Shown here: piece by piece, positions 50,964 to 59,482 of the stretch | Layout of the letters: the number at the start of each line of letters is the position of its first letter | Position numbering within the stretch: the first letter of the stretch is position 1 | From: CAWBRT01 sp050015355 | GTDB lineage: Bacteria > Acidobacteriota > Terriglobia > Terriglobales > Acidobacteriaceae | NCBI GenBank assembly: GCA_050015355.1 | Contig: JBEKBO010000003.1 | Span: 20,523-84,522 of the forward strand | Reading direction: 5' to 3' | Length of the DNA: 64,000 bases | Position numbers and translations under genes: made by a program | The notes under the pieces: generated by a model | Told to the model about the DNA's origin: nothing | The model's database searches: none | Seen by the model: the letters and a program-made list of their open reading frames with translations, nothing else

Positions 50964-52907
50964 TCACTTTTTTTCGTCGACGTCCACATACTCGGCGTCG
51001 ATCACGCCTTCGTCCTTCTTCTGGCCGCTGGCTGCGGGACCTGCGCCAGCGTCGCCATCGTGTGGTGCGGCCCCATTTGCGCCTGCTCCCGGCTGAGCCG
51101 GACCTGCCGTCGCCTTGTACATGGCCTCGGCCAGCTTGTGCGAAGCCTGCTGTAGACGATCGCGGGCCGTGCTCATCGCCTGCACCTCGCCGCCCTCCAG
51201 CGCTTTCTTCGCGTCGGCCAAGGCGTTCTCGACATCGCCGCGCTCGGAGCCGGAGATTTTATCGCCGTGCTCGCGCAGCATTTTCTCCGTCTGGTAGACC
51301 ATGCCGTCGAGCTGGTTACGGGTCTCAATCTCTTCGCGCTTGGTCTTGTCCTCGGCTGCGTGCGCATCGGCTTCCTTGGCCATGCGCTCGACTTCTTCCT
51401 TGCTCAGACCGGAAGACGACGTGATGGTGATCTTCTGATCCTTGCTGGTGGCCATGTCCTTGGCCGTGACATTCAAAATGCCATTGGCGTCGATGTCGAA
51501 CGTCACCTCGATCTGCGGCACGCCGCGCGGCGCCATCGGCAGTCCGGTCAGATGGAACTTGCCCAAAGTGCGGTTCTGGCCCGCCATTGGACGCTCGCCC
51601 TGCAGCACGTGAATCTCGACGGAAGTCTGGTTGTCGGCCGCGGTCGAGAACGTTTCCGTCTTGCGGGTCGGAATCGTCGTGTTGCGCGGAATCATCGGCG
51701 TCGCCACGCCGCCCAGCGTCTCGATCGCCAGCGTCAGCGGAGTAACGTCAAGCAGAAGCAGGTCTTTGACCTCGCCTCCGAGAACGCCGCCCTGGATGGC
51801 CGCGCCGACGGCAACCACTTCGTCCGGATTGACGCCCTTGTGCGGCTCCTTGCCGAACAGGTTTTTCACCAGGTTCTGGATGAATGGCATGCGTGTCTGC
51901 CCGCCAACCAGCACCACCTCGTCAATTTTATCGGCAGTAACGGCCGCGTCCTTCATTGCCTGGCGGCAGGGCGCAACCGAACGCTCCACGATGTCACGCA
52001 CCATCTCTTCCAGCTTGGTGCGCGTCAAGGTCTTGACCAGGTGCTTCGGACCAGAGGTATCGGCCGTGATGAACGGCAGATTGATTTCGGTCTGCATCGT
52101 GGTCGAGAGCTCGATCTTGGCCCGCTCAGCCGCGTCGCGCAGACGCTGCAACGCCATTTCGTTGCCTTTGCCGCGCAGATCCAGCCCTTCGTCCTTCTTG
52201 AACTCCTCGATCAGCCAGTCAACCAGGCGCTGGTCAAGATTGTCGCCGCCCAAGTGCGTGTCGCCATTGGTCGACTTCACCTCGACAACTCCTTCGCCGA
52301 CCTCGAGGATCGAAATATCGAAGGTGCCGCCACCGAAGTCGTAGACCGCTATGGTTTCGTTCTTCTTCTTGTCCAGGCCATAAGCGAGCGCCGCCGCCGT
52401 CGGCTCGTTGATGATTCGCTTGACGTCGAGACCAGCTATCTTGCCGGCATCCTTCGTCGCCTGGCGCTGCGCGTCGTTGAAATAGGCCGGAACCGTGATC
52501 ACCGCTTCCGTAATCGTCTCGCCCAGATAATCCTCAGCCGCCTTTTTCAGCTTTTGCAGGATCATCGCCGAGATCTGCGGCGGGGTATACTCCTTGCCCT
52601 GCGCCAGCACGGCTACGTGGTCGCCCGACTGCACGACCTTGTAGGGGACCATTTTCATTTCTTCGCTGACTTCATCGAAGCGCCGTCCCATGAAGCGCTT
52701 AATGGAGTAAATCGTGTTTTCGGGATTGGTTATGGCCTGCCGCTTGGCGACCTGGCCCACCAGGCGCTCGCCCGTCTTGGTGAACGCTACGACCGAAGGT
52801 GTGGTGCGCCCGCCCTCTTCGTTGGCGATGACCTTGGGTTCGCCACCCTCCATGATCGCCACAACCGAGTTGGTAGTGCCCAGGTCGATGCCTATAATTT
52901 TCGCCAT
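50964..52907 (-). CDS. dnaK: DnaK, Hsp70 chaperone
   Basis: 647 residues. N-terminal ATPase domain begins GIDLGTTNSVVAI (5-17), with 'VPAYFNDAQRQATKDAGKIAGLDV', 'VYDFGGGTFDISI' and 'VVLVGGQTRMPFIQ'. Substrate domain with the interdomain DLLLLDVTPL linker and the helical lid, ending in a Gly/Ala-rich tail and the terminal D-A-E-Y-V-D-V-D. No grpE is visible nearby. Transcribed from the promoter at 52974-53002 and followed by the small ORF, dnaJ and hspR. Confidence 0.97.
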   Translation of the reverse strand: MAKIIGIDLGTTNSVVAIMEGGEPKVIANEEGGRTTPSVVAFTKTGERLVGQVAKRQAITNPENTIYSIKRFMGRRFDEVSEEMKMVPYKVVQSGDHVAVLAQGKEYTPPQISAMILQKLKKAAEDYLGETITEAVITVPAYFNDAQRQATKDAGKIAGLDVKRIINEPTAAALAYGLDKKKNETIAVYDFGGGTFDISILEVGEGVVEVKSTNGDTHLGGDNLDQRLVDWLIEEFKKDEGLDLRGKGNEMALQRLRDAAERAKIELSTTMQTEINLPFITADTSGPKHLVKTLTRTKLEEMVRDIVERSVAPCRQAMKDAAVTADKIDEVVLVGGQTRMPFIQNLVKNLFGKEPHKGVNPDEVVAVGAAIQGGVLGGEVKDLLLLDVTPLTLAIETLGGVATPMIPRNTTIPTRKTETFSTAADNQTSVEIHVLQGERPMAGQNRTLGKFHLTGLPMAPRGVPQIEVTFDIDANGILNVTAKDMATSKDQKITITSSSGLSKEEVERMAKEADAHAAEDKTKREEIETRNQLDGMVYQTEKMLREHGDKISGSERGDVENALADAKKALEGGEVQAMSTARDRLQQASHKLAEAMYKATAGPAQPGAGANGAAPHDGDAGAGPAASGQKKDEGVIDAEYVDVDEKK

Positions 52908-52973
52908 TGGAAACCTGCCTCCTGCTGGAAATCGTCTTGCCTGAACGCTTGATTCTGCCCTTATAACGAACTG

Positions 52974-53003
52974 ATGATAGAACTTGAGTCAAATGTTGTC
53001 AAC
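52974..53003 (-). promoter_or_regulatory. dnaK promoter with HAIR-like HspR operator
   Basis: On the minus strand: TTGACA (52997-53002), a 17-bp spacer, TATCAT (52974-52979). Over the spacer and -35 lies GTTGACA-ACATTTG-ACTCAAG (52983-53003). The HAIR consensus is CTTGAGT-N7-ACTCAAG: the downstream half is perfect, the upstream half matches 4 of 7, and N is exactly 7. hspR is encoded at the end of the cluster. Confidence 0.7.
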
Positions 53004-53154
53004 TTTTAGATCAATTTCACGGCAGGTAGGATGCAGAAATTACGATACTCCATGCTTTACATTTAAGTTTATGTATTACATAGACTTATATCACCGACTT
53101 CAGCCTGGCGCAAACTTGTTCCAGAGCAGGAGGCGGGCGCAGCCGACCGGACGC

Positions 53155-53287
53155 GAGAGAAAAAGCAGATACTTCGCTACTCCACCCCAGCAACGGCAAA
53201 AGCGGCCGTCGCCGGGGACCCCGGCTTCCACCCCAACAAGCCACCAGCGGGCTTGTCGGGGACCCCGGTTGCGCTCAGGATGACACG
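53155..53287 (+). repeat. Truncated repeat D with two tandem M modules
   Basis: AAAAGCAGATACTTCGCT (D), then M with an ACGGC/GCCGT-type stem (53183-53224), then a second M with an ACAAGCC/GGGCTTGT stem (53229-53268), then GCGCTCAGGATGACAC (D). The 52908-53511 gap shows no gene apart from this and the dnaK promoter. Confidence 0.85.
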
Positions 53288-53511
53288 CGCGAGGGGTGTT
53301 TAGTTCTAGGAGGGAGCGATCAAGAAGCAGCCCGCCGTCTTTACCCGGCAGGACTGACATTCCGATAGGGCTGACGATGAGGACGGATCGTTCCAATCTG
53401 GCACTATGCCGCGCCGGAATGCGGGACATTCTCTGACACATACGGCCTTTCCTCCAGAGATGCCGTCTAAGCCACACATAGGTCTGTGTCGGTGGACTGG
53501 GGCCACACCCT

Positions 53512-54039
53512 ATGAAGAAAGCTTTTATCAGCTTGACGCCGCAGGAGGCTTTGCACGTCGCCATCTTCATCGAGGAGCGCAACGCGGAGGTTTACCACCG
53601 CTTTGCCGAGATGTTTGCCGAGTTCCGCGACGTGCAGTCGCTTGAGATCGCCAGCGTTTTCTGGGATATGGCGGCCGAAGAGCGCCACCACAGCACACTG
53701 CTCCAGCAGCGCTACATGGAGCGCTACGGCAACGCATCCTGCGCGCTAACGGAAGACGATGTGCAAGAGCTGATTGAGGTGCCGCGGCTGGAATCAGGCA
53801 ATCTCTTCGACGACTACTACGAGGACCCCGCCAAGCCGAGTGCGCGGGAACGGGCCTTGCAGGTTGCGCTGGCGGCGGAAAACAATGCCCGCCACTTCTA
53901 CGCCGAGCTGGTTGGCGTGACCGCCGACTTCCGCTTACGCACCCTGTACAAGGAATTGGCCTCGTACGAAAAGGACCACGTTGAATTCCTCGAGAGACGA
54001 ATCGCCCAGAGTTCCTCCAACAAGCACAGCTCGGGCTAG
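53512..54039 (+). CDS. Ferritin-like (rubrerythrin-type) protein
   Basis: 175 residues, four-helix bundle. Metal-ligand pattern: IEERNAEVYH (21-30), AAEERHHSTLL (54-64), ALAAENNARHFYAEL, and YEKDHVEFLERR near the C-terminus, which supply the paired E-x-x-H signatures of rubrerythrin-like di-iron sites. No rubredoxin domain. Possible peroxide reduction or iron storage. Single gene, followed by a C repeat. Confidence 0.85.
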   Translation: MKKAFISLTPQEALHVAIFIEERNAEVYHRFAEMFAEFRDVQSLEIASVFWDMAAEERHHSTLLQQRYMERYGNASCALTEDDVQELIEVPRLESGNLFDDYYEDPAKPSARERALQVALAAENNARHFYAELVGVTADFRLRTLYKELASYEKDHVEFLERRIAQSSSNKHSSG

Positions 54040-54083
54040 AGTGGGTTCCGAAATAGGCGTCTCCTGAGGCCGGACCTTTCATG

Positions 54084-54355
54084 GTGTCATCGTGAGGAGG
54101 TTCGCCCTTCTCGCGAACCGACGTGACGATCTATGCATTTCACCGAGCGTCACCCAAAAGTCGCGAAAAGCAACTACATGGACCCTCACGTCGCGTCGCC
54201 GAGTTCCTTCGCTACGCTCAGGATTTCGCCGGCGGGCTCAGAGCACCCCAGAAAGCCTGAAATCTGGCTTTCCGGGGACCCCGCAAACGCCCGCAAAACG
54301 GCTCAACCTCAGGGTGACACGCTGGAATAATCATTCTTGGGATACACCAACCCTA
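54084..54355. repeat. Repeat C carrying module M
   Basis: Matches 22831-23037 including CGTGACGATCTATGCATTTC and GGGATACACCAACCCTAAC. It has an extra M (54244-54283: CACCCCAGAAAGCC...GGCTTTCCGGGGACCCCG) between GCGGGCTCAG and ACGCCCGCAAAACGG, plus about 20 extra bp earlier. Confidence 0.85.
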
Positions 54356-54363
54356 ACACTGCG

Positions 54364-55818
54364 TTAGCGAGCGGCGGTTGCCGCCCTTGAGCGCTCTTGG
54401 GGTGACATTTGCCGCCACACCATTTCGCGGTTCTTTTCCGTCCATTCACTCTGCTGGCCATCATTGATAGCCAGCGTCAGCCAGCGATAGGCCTGGACTC
54501 GATCCTGCGAGACACACTTGCCGGTCGCGTAAAGCGCTCCCAGCTTGCCTTGCGCCTGGGCGTTTGCCTTTTGCGCCGCCGAGCGCAGCAAGATCAATCC
54601 CTGGTCGCAGTTCTGCGGCACGCCCTGACCGTAGATGTACATATCCGCGAGGCGAACCTGCGCGTCGGAATTGCCCAGGGCGGTGGCGCGCCACAACAGG
54701 GCCCTTGCGACCTCGGGATTAGTGGTCGCCAGCGCCTGCTGGTACTCCCCTTGCCCGGCTGCCGGCTTTGAGGATTGCCGGGCAGAGGGCTTGAGCGTGG
54801 CGGCTTTCGATGGTTCAGCGGCGGGCCGGGGTCTGCCGGTGGCACTCGGCTTGGGCTCAACTGCCTGGGTCTGTCCGGTGGCCTCCACATTCGTCGTGGA
54901 GTTTAACGTTGCGCTCCCTGCGGTAGTCGCGGGCGATCCCGGAGCTACGGGTTCCGCCGTCGTTTTTTCTGCCGTCGTCGGCCCCTCGCTTGGCCCTGAA
55001 GGCGTTTGCGCAGTAGCCGGTTGCGCCGGATGTTGCTCGACGACGAAATCGGGAGCGGCCTTTTCGTTGGACGCGACGGGACCAGCGCTCGCGCTTGGCG
55101 GCTCGGTGTTCTTAGTTGACGAGTCTGCCTTGCCGGTCCTCAGCAGTTGCACGTAAGATGCGCCAACGCGCACATAGCGAGAGGCGGCGGCGCTAACCGC
55201 TGGCCAGTGCATGACCGCGGCCACAATAAGCGCTGCGATGAAGGCGCTGACGACAGCCGCTGCGACATACCGTGGCCATTTCCTGGCCTTCGGATTCTCC
55301 TCGCTCTCCGGGGATTCGGCGTCGCCGCTCAGTCCCAGGAAAGAAGGCCCGGAAAGGCTGCCGGATTCGCGGTGATGAGCGGGCGTGAAATCGAGATAGC
55401 GGCTCAAATCCGCTTCGGGCTCAGGTTGTGCCGGCGCTTCGGGCTCATTGGTCGAAGCAGCGTTCCCCCAAACCTTCTGCATGGCTTGGCGAACCGACTC
55501 GGGAGTTTGGCGACGGCGATCCATTCCGGGCTCGGCGAGCAGCGGAAGCCCGTTGTCGTAGTCGATCACCTCTTTCGGCAGTGGTTCAACTGTCCAAGGA
55601 CGCAAGTCCCGTTGGCCGCCTTTCGAAAGACTTTCGCGCGGATCAGGACCAGGCAAGCCGGCATCGCCGTTGGAGCCGCGCGGGGGCTGCTCGATGACGT
55701 CCTGCATTGGAAAGGACGACGGTCCAGCGCCGCTTGCACTCCCGCGCAACGGTGTTCCGCACTGGCCGCAAAAGCGGTTCTTATCGGGATTTTCCTCGTG
55801 ACATGCTGGACAAAGCAC
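54364..55818 (-). CDS. Zinc-ribbon, single-TM, Sel1-repeat protein
   Basis: 484 residues from GTG 55818 (GGAG upstream); TTG 55833 is an alternative. N-terminal zinc ribbon CPACHEENPDKNRFCGQCG (3-21), an Asp/Pro-rich linker, a transmembrane helix near 175-200, a low-complexity Pro/Ala/Thr region, and C-terminal Sel1-like repeats (about 385-465, 'GNSDAQVRLADMYIYGQGVPQN', 'ANAQAQGKLGALYATGKCVSQD'). Probably an envelope scaffold with a cytosolic zinc finger. Function unknown. Confidence 0.82.
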   Translation of the reverse strand: MLCPACHEENPDKNRFCGQCGTPLRGSASGAGPSSFPMQDVIEQPPRGSNGDAGLPGPDPRESLSKGGQRDLRPWTVEPLPKEVIDYDNGLPLLAEPGMDRRRQTPESVRQAMQKVWGNAASTNEPEAPAQPEPEADLSRYLDFTPAHHRESGSLSGPSFLGLSGDAESPESEENPKARKWPRYVAAAVVSAFIAALIVAAVMHWPAVSAAASRYVRVGASYVQLLRTGKADSSTKNTEPPSASAGPVASNEKAAPDFVVEQHPAQPATAQTPSGPSEGPTTAEKTTAEPVAPGSPATTAGSATLNSTTNVEATGQTQAVEPKPSATGRPRPAAEPSKAATLKPSARQSSKPAAGQGEYQQALATTNPEVARALLWRATALGNSDAQVRLADMYIYGQGVPQNCDQGLILLRSAAQKANAQAQGKLGALYATGKCVSQDRVQAYRWLTLAINDGQQSEWTEKNREMVWRQMSPQERSRAATAAR

Positions 55819-55994
55819 CAGGGGTCTCCGCAATCGCCTAGACCGACTTCTCGCTGTTGGTCATGGCAGATGCTGCTAAGTTGGATGCAGGTAGACCCGG
55901 TGTGTGCTGCTGGGGACAAAGATGGCGCGCCTCAGGAGAGGCGAGATCGAGAGTAGCTGGAGTAAAGGCACGGCCTCGGCTTGTTTCCTAAACC

Positions 55995-56140
55995 TAAGTT
56001 AGAGGAAACGGCGAGTCACCTCAGGGGCTAAAGCCCGCATTGTCGTTGGCTCTGGACGGCGCGGCTCAAGGCACCCCAGCAAGCCAAATACAGGCTTGCC
56101 GGGGACCCCGCAAAGCCGCGCCCCTTCAAAGAACCATTTA
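55995..56140 (+). repeat. Repeat A carrying module M
   Basis: Nearly identical to the copy at 20443: hairpin GGGCTAAAGCCC, arms GGACGGCGCGGCT / AGCCGCGCCCC, M at 56072-56110 with the same AGCAAGCC/GGCTTGC stem. This is the only notable element in the 55819-56253 gap. Confidence 0.86.
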
Positions 56141-56253
56141 TAAAACAAGCCTTAGTCGCTTCCGCCCGCCTGCACTGGCGCGACCGACAGGCTTCTGAAA
56201 AACAGCCTTACTCTGATGCGAGCATACAAGCAATTGCACTGTAGCTCTGTGGG

Positions 56254-56916
56254 TCACACGTTCGGTAGCGCCTCGCTTGTTGCTTCGGCGCGTTTTTCAG
56301 CAGCCTGTGAAGCCGCATGCGGTACCTGCCGGGAGCTGTAACGCTTGAGAACGGCGGCAAGAATCCTGTAGCCCAGCAAAGCCGTCAGCACGAGGGCATA
56401 GATCAGCGGCTGGCGGATGTCCTTCTTCACCAGCCAGAGAAAATGAATGACTCCCGCCACCGCGCTGCAATAGACCAGCCGATGAAGCTGCTGCCAGCGC
56501 CGGCCAAGCCGGCGTATGGCGCTCTGCGTCGAGGTAAGAGCAAGCGGCACAAGCATCAGGAAAGCGGCGCTTCCCATGGTGATAAACGGGCGCTTGACAA
56601 TGTCCTTCAACATCGCGTGAACATTGAAAAACTGATCGAGCCACACATAGGTAAGCATGTGCAGCACGGCGTAGAAGAATGCAAAGAGGCCGAGCATGCG
56701 GCGGTACTGGATGAGCCATAGCTGGCCCGTAATTCGCCTGAGGGGAGTTATGGCCAGCGTCACCAGGAGCAGGGTCAGCGCCCGGAGGCCGGTCTGGTGG
56801 GTAATCATTTCAATCGGATTGGCGCCCAGCTCGCCGAGCAATCCCAGCACAGCCAGCCGAAGCAGCGGGACGAGAGCCAAGGTAAAAACAATCGGTTTCA
56901 AAGTACGATTTCGCAT
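56254..56916 (-). CDS. msrQ: MsrQ, heme membrane subunit of the MsrPQ system
   Basis: Inner-membrane heme b protein passing quinone electrons to MsrP. 220 residues with about six transmembrane helices (ferric-reductase-like). Conserved His candidates: 'THQTGLRALTLLLVTLAITPLRR', 'FAFFYAVLHMLTYVWLDQ' and 'LHRLVYCSAVAGVIHFLWLVKKD'. The C-terminal tail (about residues 200-208, AASQAAEK) is encoded by a fragment of repeats D and A. msrP is upstream on the same strand, separated by a B repeat. Confidence 0.92.
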   Translation of the reverse strand: MRNRTLKPIVFTLALVPLLRLAVLGLLGELGANPIEMITHQTGLRALTLLLVTLAITPLRRITGQLWLIQYRRMLGLFAFFYAVLHMLTYVWLDQFFNVHAMLKDIVKRPFITMGSAAFLMLVPLALTSTQSAIRRLGRRWQQLHRLVYCSAVAGVIHFLWLVKKDIRQPLIYALVLTALLGYRILAAVLKRYSSRQVPHAASQAAEKRAEATSEALPNV

Positions 56917-56949
56917 TGCAATATGGTTTCAGCCAGCCGGTTGCGCTGC

Positions 56950-57052
56950 ATCAGACCAATTCCATAGCGGTACGTCCTAAGTATCACCGCCGGGCTTGGA
57001 AGCCCGGCTCCTTCGCGGGGTACACCTTCCGCGAATCCGGTCTGGCCGCTTA
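56950..57052. repeat. Repeat B between msrP and msrQ
   Basis: Hairpin GCCGGGCTTGGAAGCCCGGC with right arm TACACCTTCCGCGAATCCGGTCTGG as in the copy at 16608. It splits an operon that is usually tightly spaced. Confidence 0.75.
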
Positions 57053-57084
57053 CCGCCTTATTCTAAGATGCAGGCCGCGAGCGC

Positions 57085-58041
57085 TCAGAACCACTTCCGC
57101 AGGTCCATGCCGGAATAGAGACTTGCCACCTGGTCTCCGTAGCCGTTGAACATGAGCGTTGGCCGTTTGAAGAACTCGCCGAGCCGACGCTCTTGCGCCT
57201 GGCTCCATCGCGGGTGATCGACTTGCGGGTTCACGTTGGAATAGAAGCCGTACTCGTTCGGCGCAGCTTTGTTCCAGGCGGTTTTCGGCATGTAGTCTAC
57301 AAACTTGATCTTGACGATGGACTTGGCGCTCTTGAAGCCATATTTCCAGGGGACCACGAGCCGTATAGGCGCGCCGTCCTGGTTGGGCAGCGTCTCGCCG
57401 TAAAGCCCCACCGCAAGAATCGCCAGCGGATTCATCGCCTCGTCGAGCCGCAAGCCTTCGACATACGGCCAATCGAGCACGTCGCGCTTTTGGCCGGGCA
57501 TCTGATTGGGACGAAGGACCGTGGTGAACTCGACGAACTGCGCCTTCGAAGTGGGCTCAACCTGCTTGATCAGCGCGCTCAGCGGAAACCCTGTCCACGG
57601 GATCACCATCGACCAGCCTTCGACACAGCGCAGACGGTAAATGCGTTCTTCCAATGGGGCGAGCTTGAGCAAGGCATCCATGTCGTAGGTCTTCGGCTTT
57701 TGCACCAGGCCTTCGACGGAAACGCTCCAGGGCAGCGGCTGAAACGAACCTGCCAGCTTGGCAGGCCCGTCTTTGTCGGTGGAGAACTCGTAAAAGTTGT
57801 TGTAGTGGGTCACGTCATTCAGCGGGGTCAGCTTTTCGCTGGTGCTGAATCCGCTCTTCTGGTATTGCAGCTTGCTTCCCGCCTGCGCCGCTTCCGGGGC
57901 AAACGCCCGGTACAGCTTGTGGCCGGCCAGCCCCACCGCTCCCAAGGCCAGCGAACCCATCATGAAGTTCCGCCGGTTCAGGTACACCGGCTTCGGGGTG
58001 ATCTCGGAACTCGCGATCTCGGAAGACTTACGGATCACCAT
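57085..58041 (-). CDS. msrP: MsrP, periplasmic protein-methionine-sulfoxide reductase
   Basis: Molybdopterin enzyme repairing oxidised Met in envelope proteins. 318 residues. Tat signal with NRRNFM (22-27), and a sulfite-oxidase fold with the molybdenum-ligand Cys139 in YRLRCVEGWSM. C-terminal 'YGFKSAKSIVKIKFVDYMP' and 'NPQVDHPRWSQAQERR' are family-typical. Works with the membrane protein MsrQ encoded downstream. Confidence 0.95.
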   Translation of the reverse strand: MVIRKSSEIASSEITPKPVYLNRRNFMMGSLALGAVGLAGHKLYRAFAPEAAQAGSKLQYQKSGFSTSEKLTPLNDVTHYNNFYEFSTDKDGPAKLAGSFQPLPWSVSVEGLVQKPKTYDMDALLKLAPLEERIYRLRCVEGWSMVIPWTGFPLSALIKQVEPTSKAQFVEFTTVLRPNQMPGQKRDVLDWPYVEGLRLDEAMNPLAILAVGLYGETLPNQDGAPIRLVVPWKYGFKSAKSIVKIKFVDYMPKTAWNKAAPNEYGFYSNVNPQVDHPRWSQAQERRLGEFFKRPTLMFNGYGDQVASLYSGMDLRKWF

Positions 58042-58102
58042 GGCTAGGCGCCTCTACTACAATCAGATTCGATTCGCGGCGAAAATGGTTCAAGAGAGTT
58101 CG

Positions 58103-58170
58103 TTAGAGCGGTTTCACGAACGGCTATCCCCGGAAGCCGCGGCTCCAGGGTACGCCTATCTTTGAAACCC
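58103..58170. repeat. Repeat B-like palindrome
   Basis: TTAGAGCGGTTTCACGAACGGCTATCCCCGG and, inverted, GGGTACGCCTATCTTTGAAACC. Diverged B copy upstream of msrP. Confidence 0.6.
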
Positions 58171-58598
58171 CACTAGTTCTATGTCCCAGAAATTTGCGCA
58201 AGAGAAGGTTCAGGCGGCAAAGGCGTAATAGAGTTGGTCAAGTAAAAAGCTCAGTCGAATCAGGGCATTACGAAACGGGGCGTTTACTGGTATAAACCAC
58301 GAACGGTGCTCCCCGTGGAGGAGAGTACCGCAAATGTGCATTTCAGTGGCGCATCGATAAGGACGAACGCCTAACAGATACGAAGGGGAATGCTTAGCAT
58401 GGCGCAAGCGCGGTAAACATTATGACCATGTCCATAGACCATCTGGAACGCTGGGAACGCTTCATCACCAGGTTGCGGTACCGAAGACCTGAGCGCCGAG
58501 CGTGGGGCGACGGTGAGATCAGCTTTCGAAGACAGCTCGCGTCACCGGCGCGATGAGCAATATTGCTCATTTTGTCATGAAATTATGCTCCGTTCGTT
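58171..58598. other. Intergenic region, nothing recognised
   Basis: About 430 bp without RBS-led frames of coding character or members of the A, C, D or F repeats. It lies between msrP (divergent) and the end of the LysE-family gene. Confidence 0.35.
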
Positions 58599-59279
58599 TC
58601 AGCGCAGGAAATGGCGTGACAGGACTATGAGACAAAACGTGGCGAAGCCGAGGAGGATAGGGCCGAGGATGGCGTTGACGAGGCGGAAGAATGTCGGGCC
58701 GATGCGGTGGGGCATGAAGCGAACGACGACGATCAGCGTGGTGAACCAAGTCGTCAGGCCGGCAGCAGCCATCAGGATTCCCCACCCGGGTGCTTTGGAG
58801 CCGAAGATGGAATGGGCAAAGGGAAGCCAGTTGGAAGTAACGCCAACCCAGTAAACAATGGTTAAGGGGTTGAGGATGGTCAGGGCAGCGCCGGCAGCTA
58901 CATCGGCGACCAGATGCGCGGGGACGGTGCCTTCGTCCCAGTGTTGGCGAGCGCTGGCATAGGCCCGCAGGGGCTCCTTGACGGCGCGGACAAGGAAGTA
59001 GATTCCAAGCGGAAGCAGGACGATTACGCCGACAGCCGCCAGGACGGTTTGGAGAGTCGGGTTGGACAGGTCGGAAAAGAGATAGTGACCGCCGAGGAGG
59101 ACCAGGGAGAAGAGGACTAGATCGCCGGTGACAGAGCCGATTCCGCAGGCGAGGGTATGGCGCCAACCGCCGATTACGCCACGGCGGATGGCCAGCATGT
59201 TGACCGGGCCCATCGGCGCGGCCGCCGCCAATCCCATGAAAAATGCGGCCAAAAGTACGTGGAGATGGGAAACGAACAC
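58599..59279 (-). CDS. LysE/RhtB-family exporter
   Basis: 226 residues from GTG 59279 (GAGGGCTAAG upstream); a TTG 15 codons earlier is an alternative. Six transmembrane helices; the N-terminal 'FFMGLAAAAPMGPVNMLAIRRGVIGGWRH' carries the family's P-x-G-P-x-N signature. A central 'AAGALTILNPLTIVYWVG' repeats the motif region. Amino-acid or small-metabolite efflux; substrate unknown. Confidence 0.88.
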   Translation of the reverse strand: MFVSHLHVLLAAFFMGLAAAAPMGPVNMLAIRRGVIGGWRHTLACGIGSVTGDLVLFSLVLLGGHYLFSDLSNPTLQTVLAAVGVIVLLPLGIYFLVRAVKEPLRAYASARQHWDEGTVPAHLVADVAAGAALTILNPLTIVYWVGVTSNWLPFAHSIFGSKAPGWGILMAAAGLTTWFTTLIVVVRFMPHRIGPTFFRLVNAILGPILLGFATFCLIVLSRHFLR

Positions 59280-59482
59280 CTTAGCCCTCAGCGCGTTCGA
59301 TAAGCTCTTTTCAATCGACAGCAATTCATTTAGAGAAACTGCGAGCGCCTTCCGAAGGGCTCATTTACCGCAATACTCTTTCCGTTTCAGCCAGATCGTC
59401 GTGGTCAATTCAGGCTGGCGGCTCGGAGCTGCGCTGACAAACCGCACGGAATCAATGTTATGACGAGCAAGGCACAGAGTCC

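Noticed and set aside
51267..52952. Plus-strand open frame of 561 codons opposite dnaK
   Set aside because: A known class of spurious dnaK antisense ORF; no RBS or protein features.
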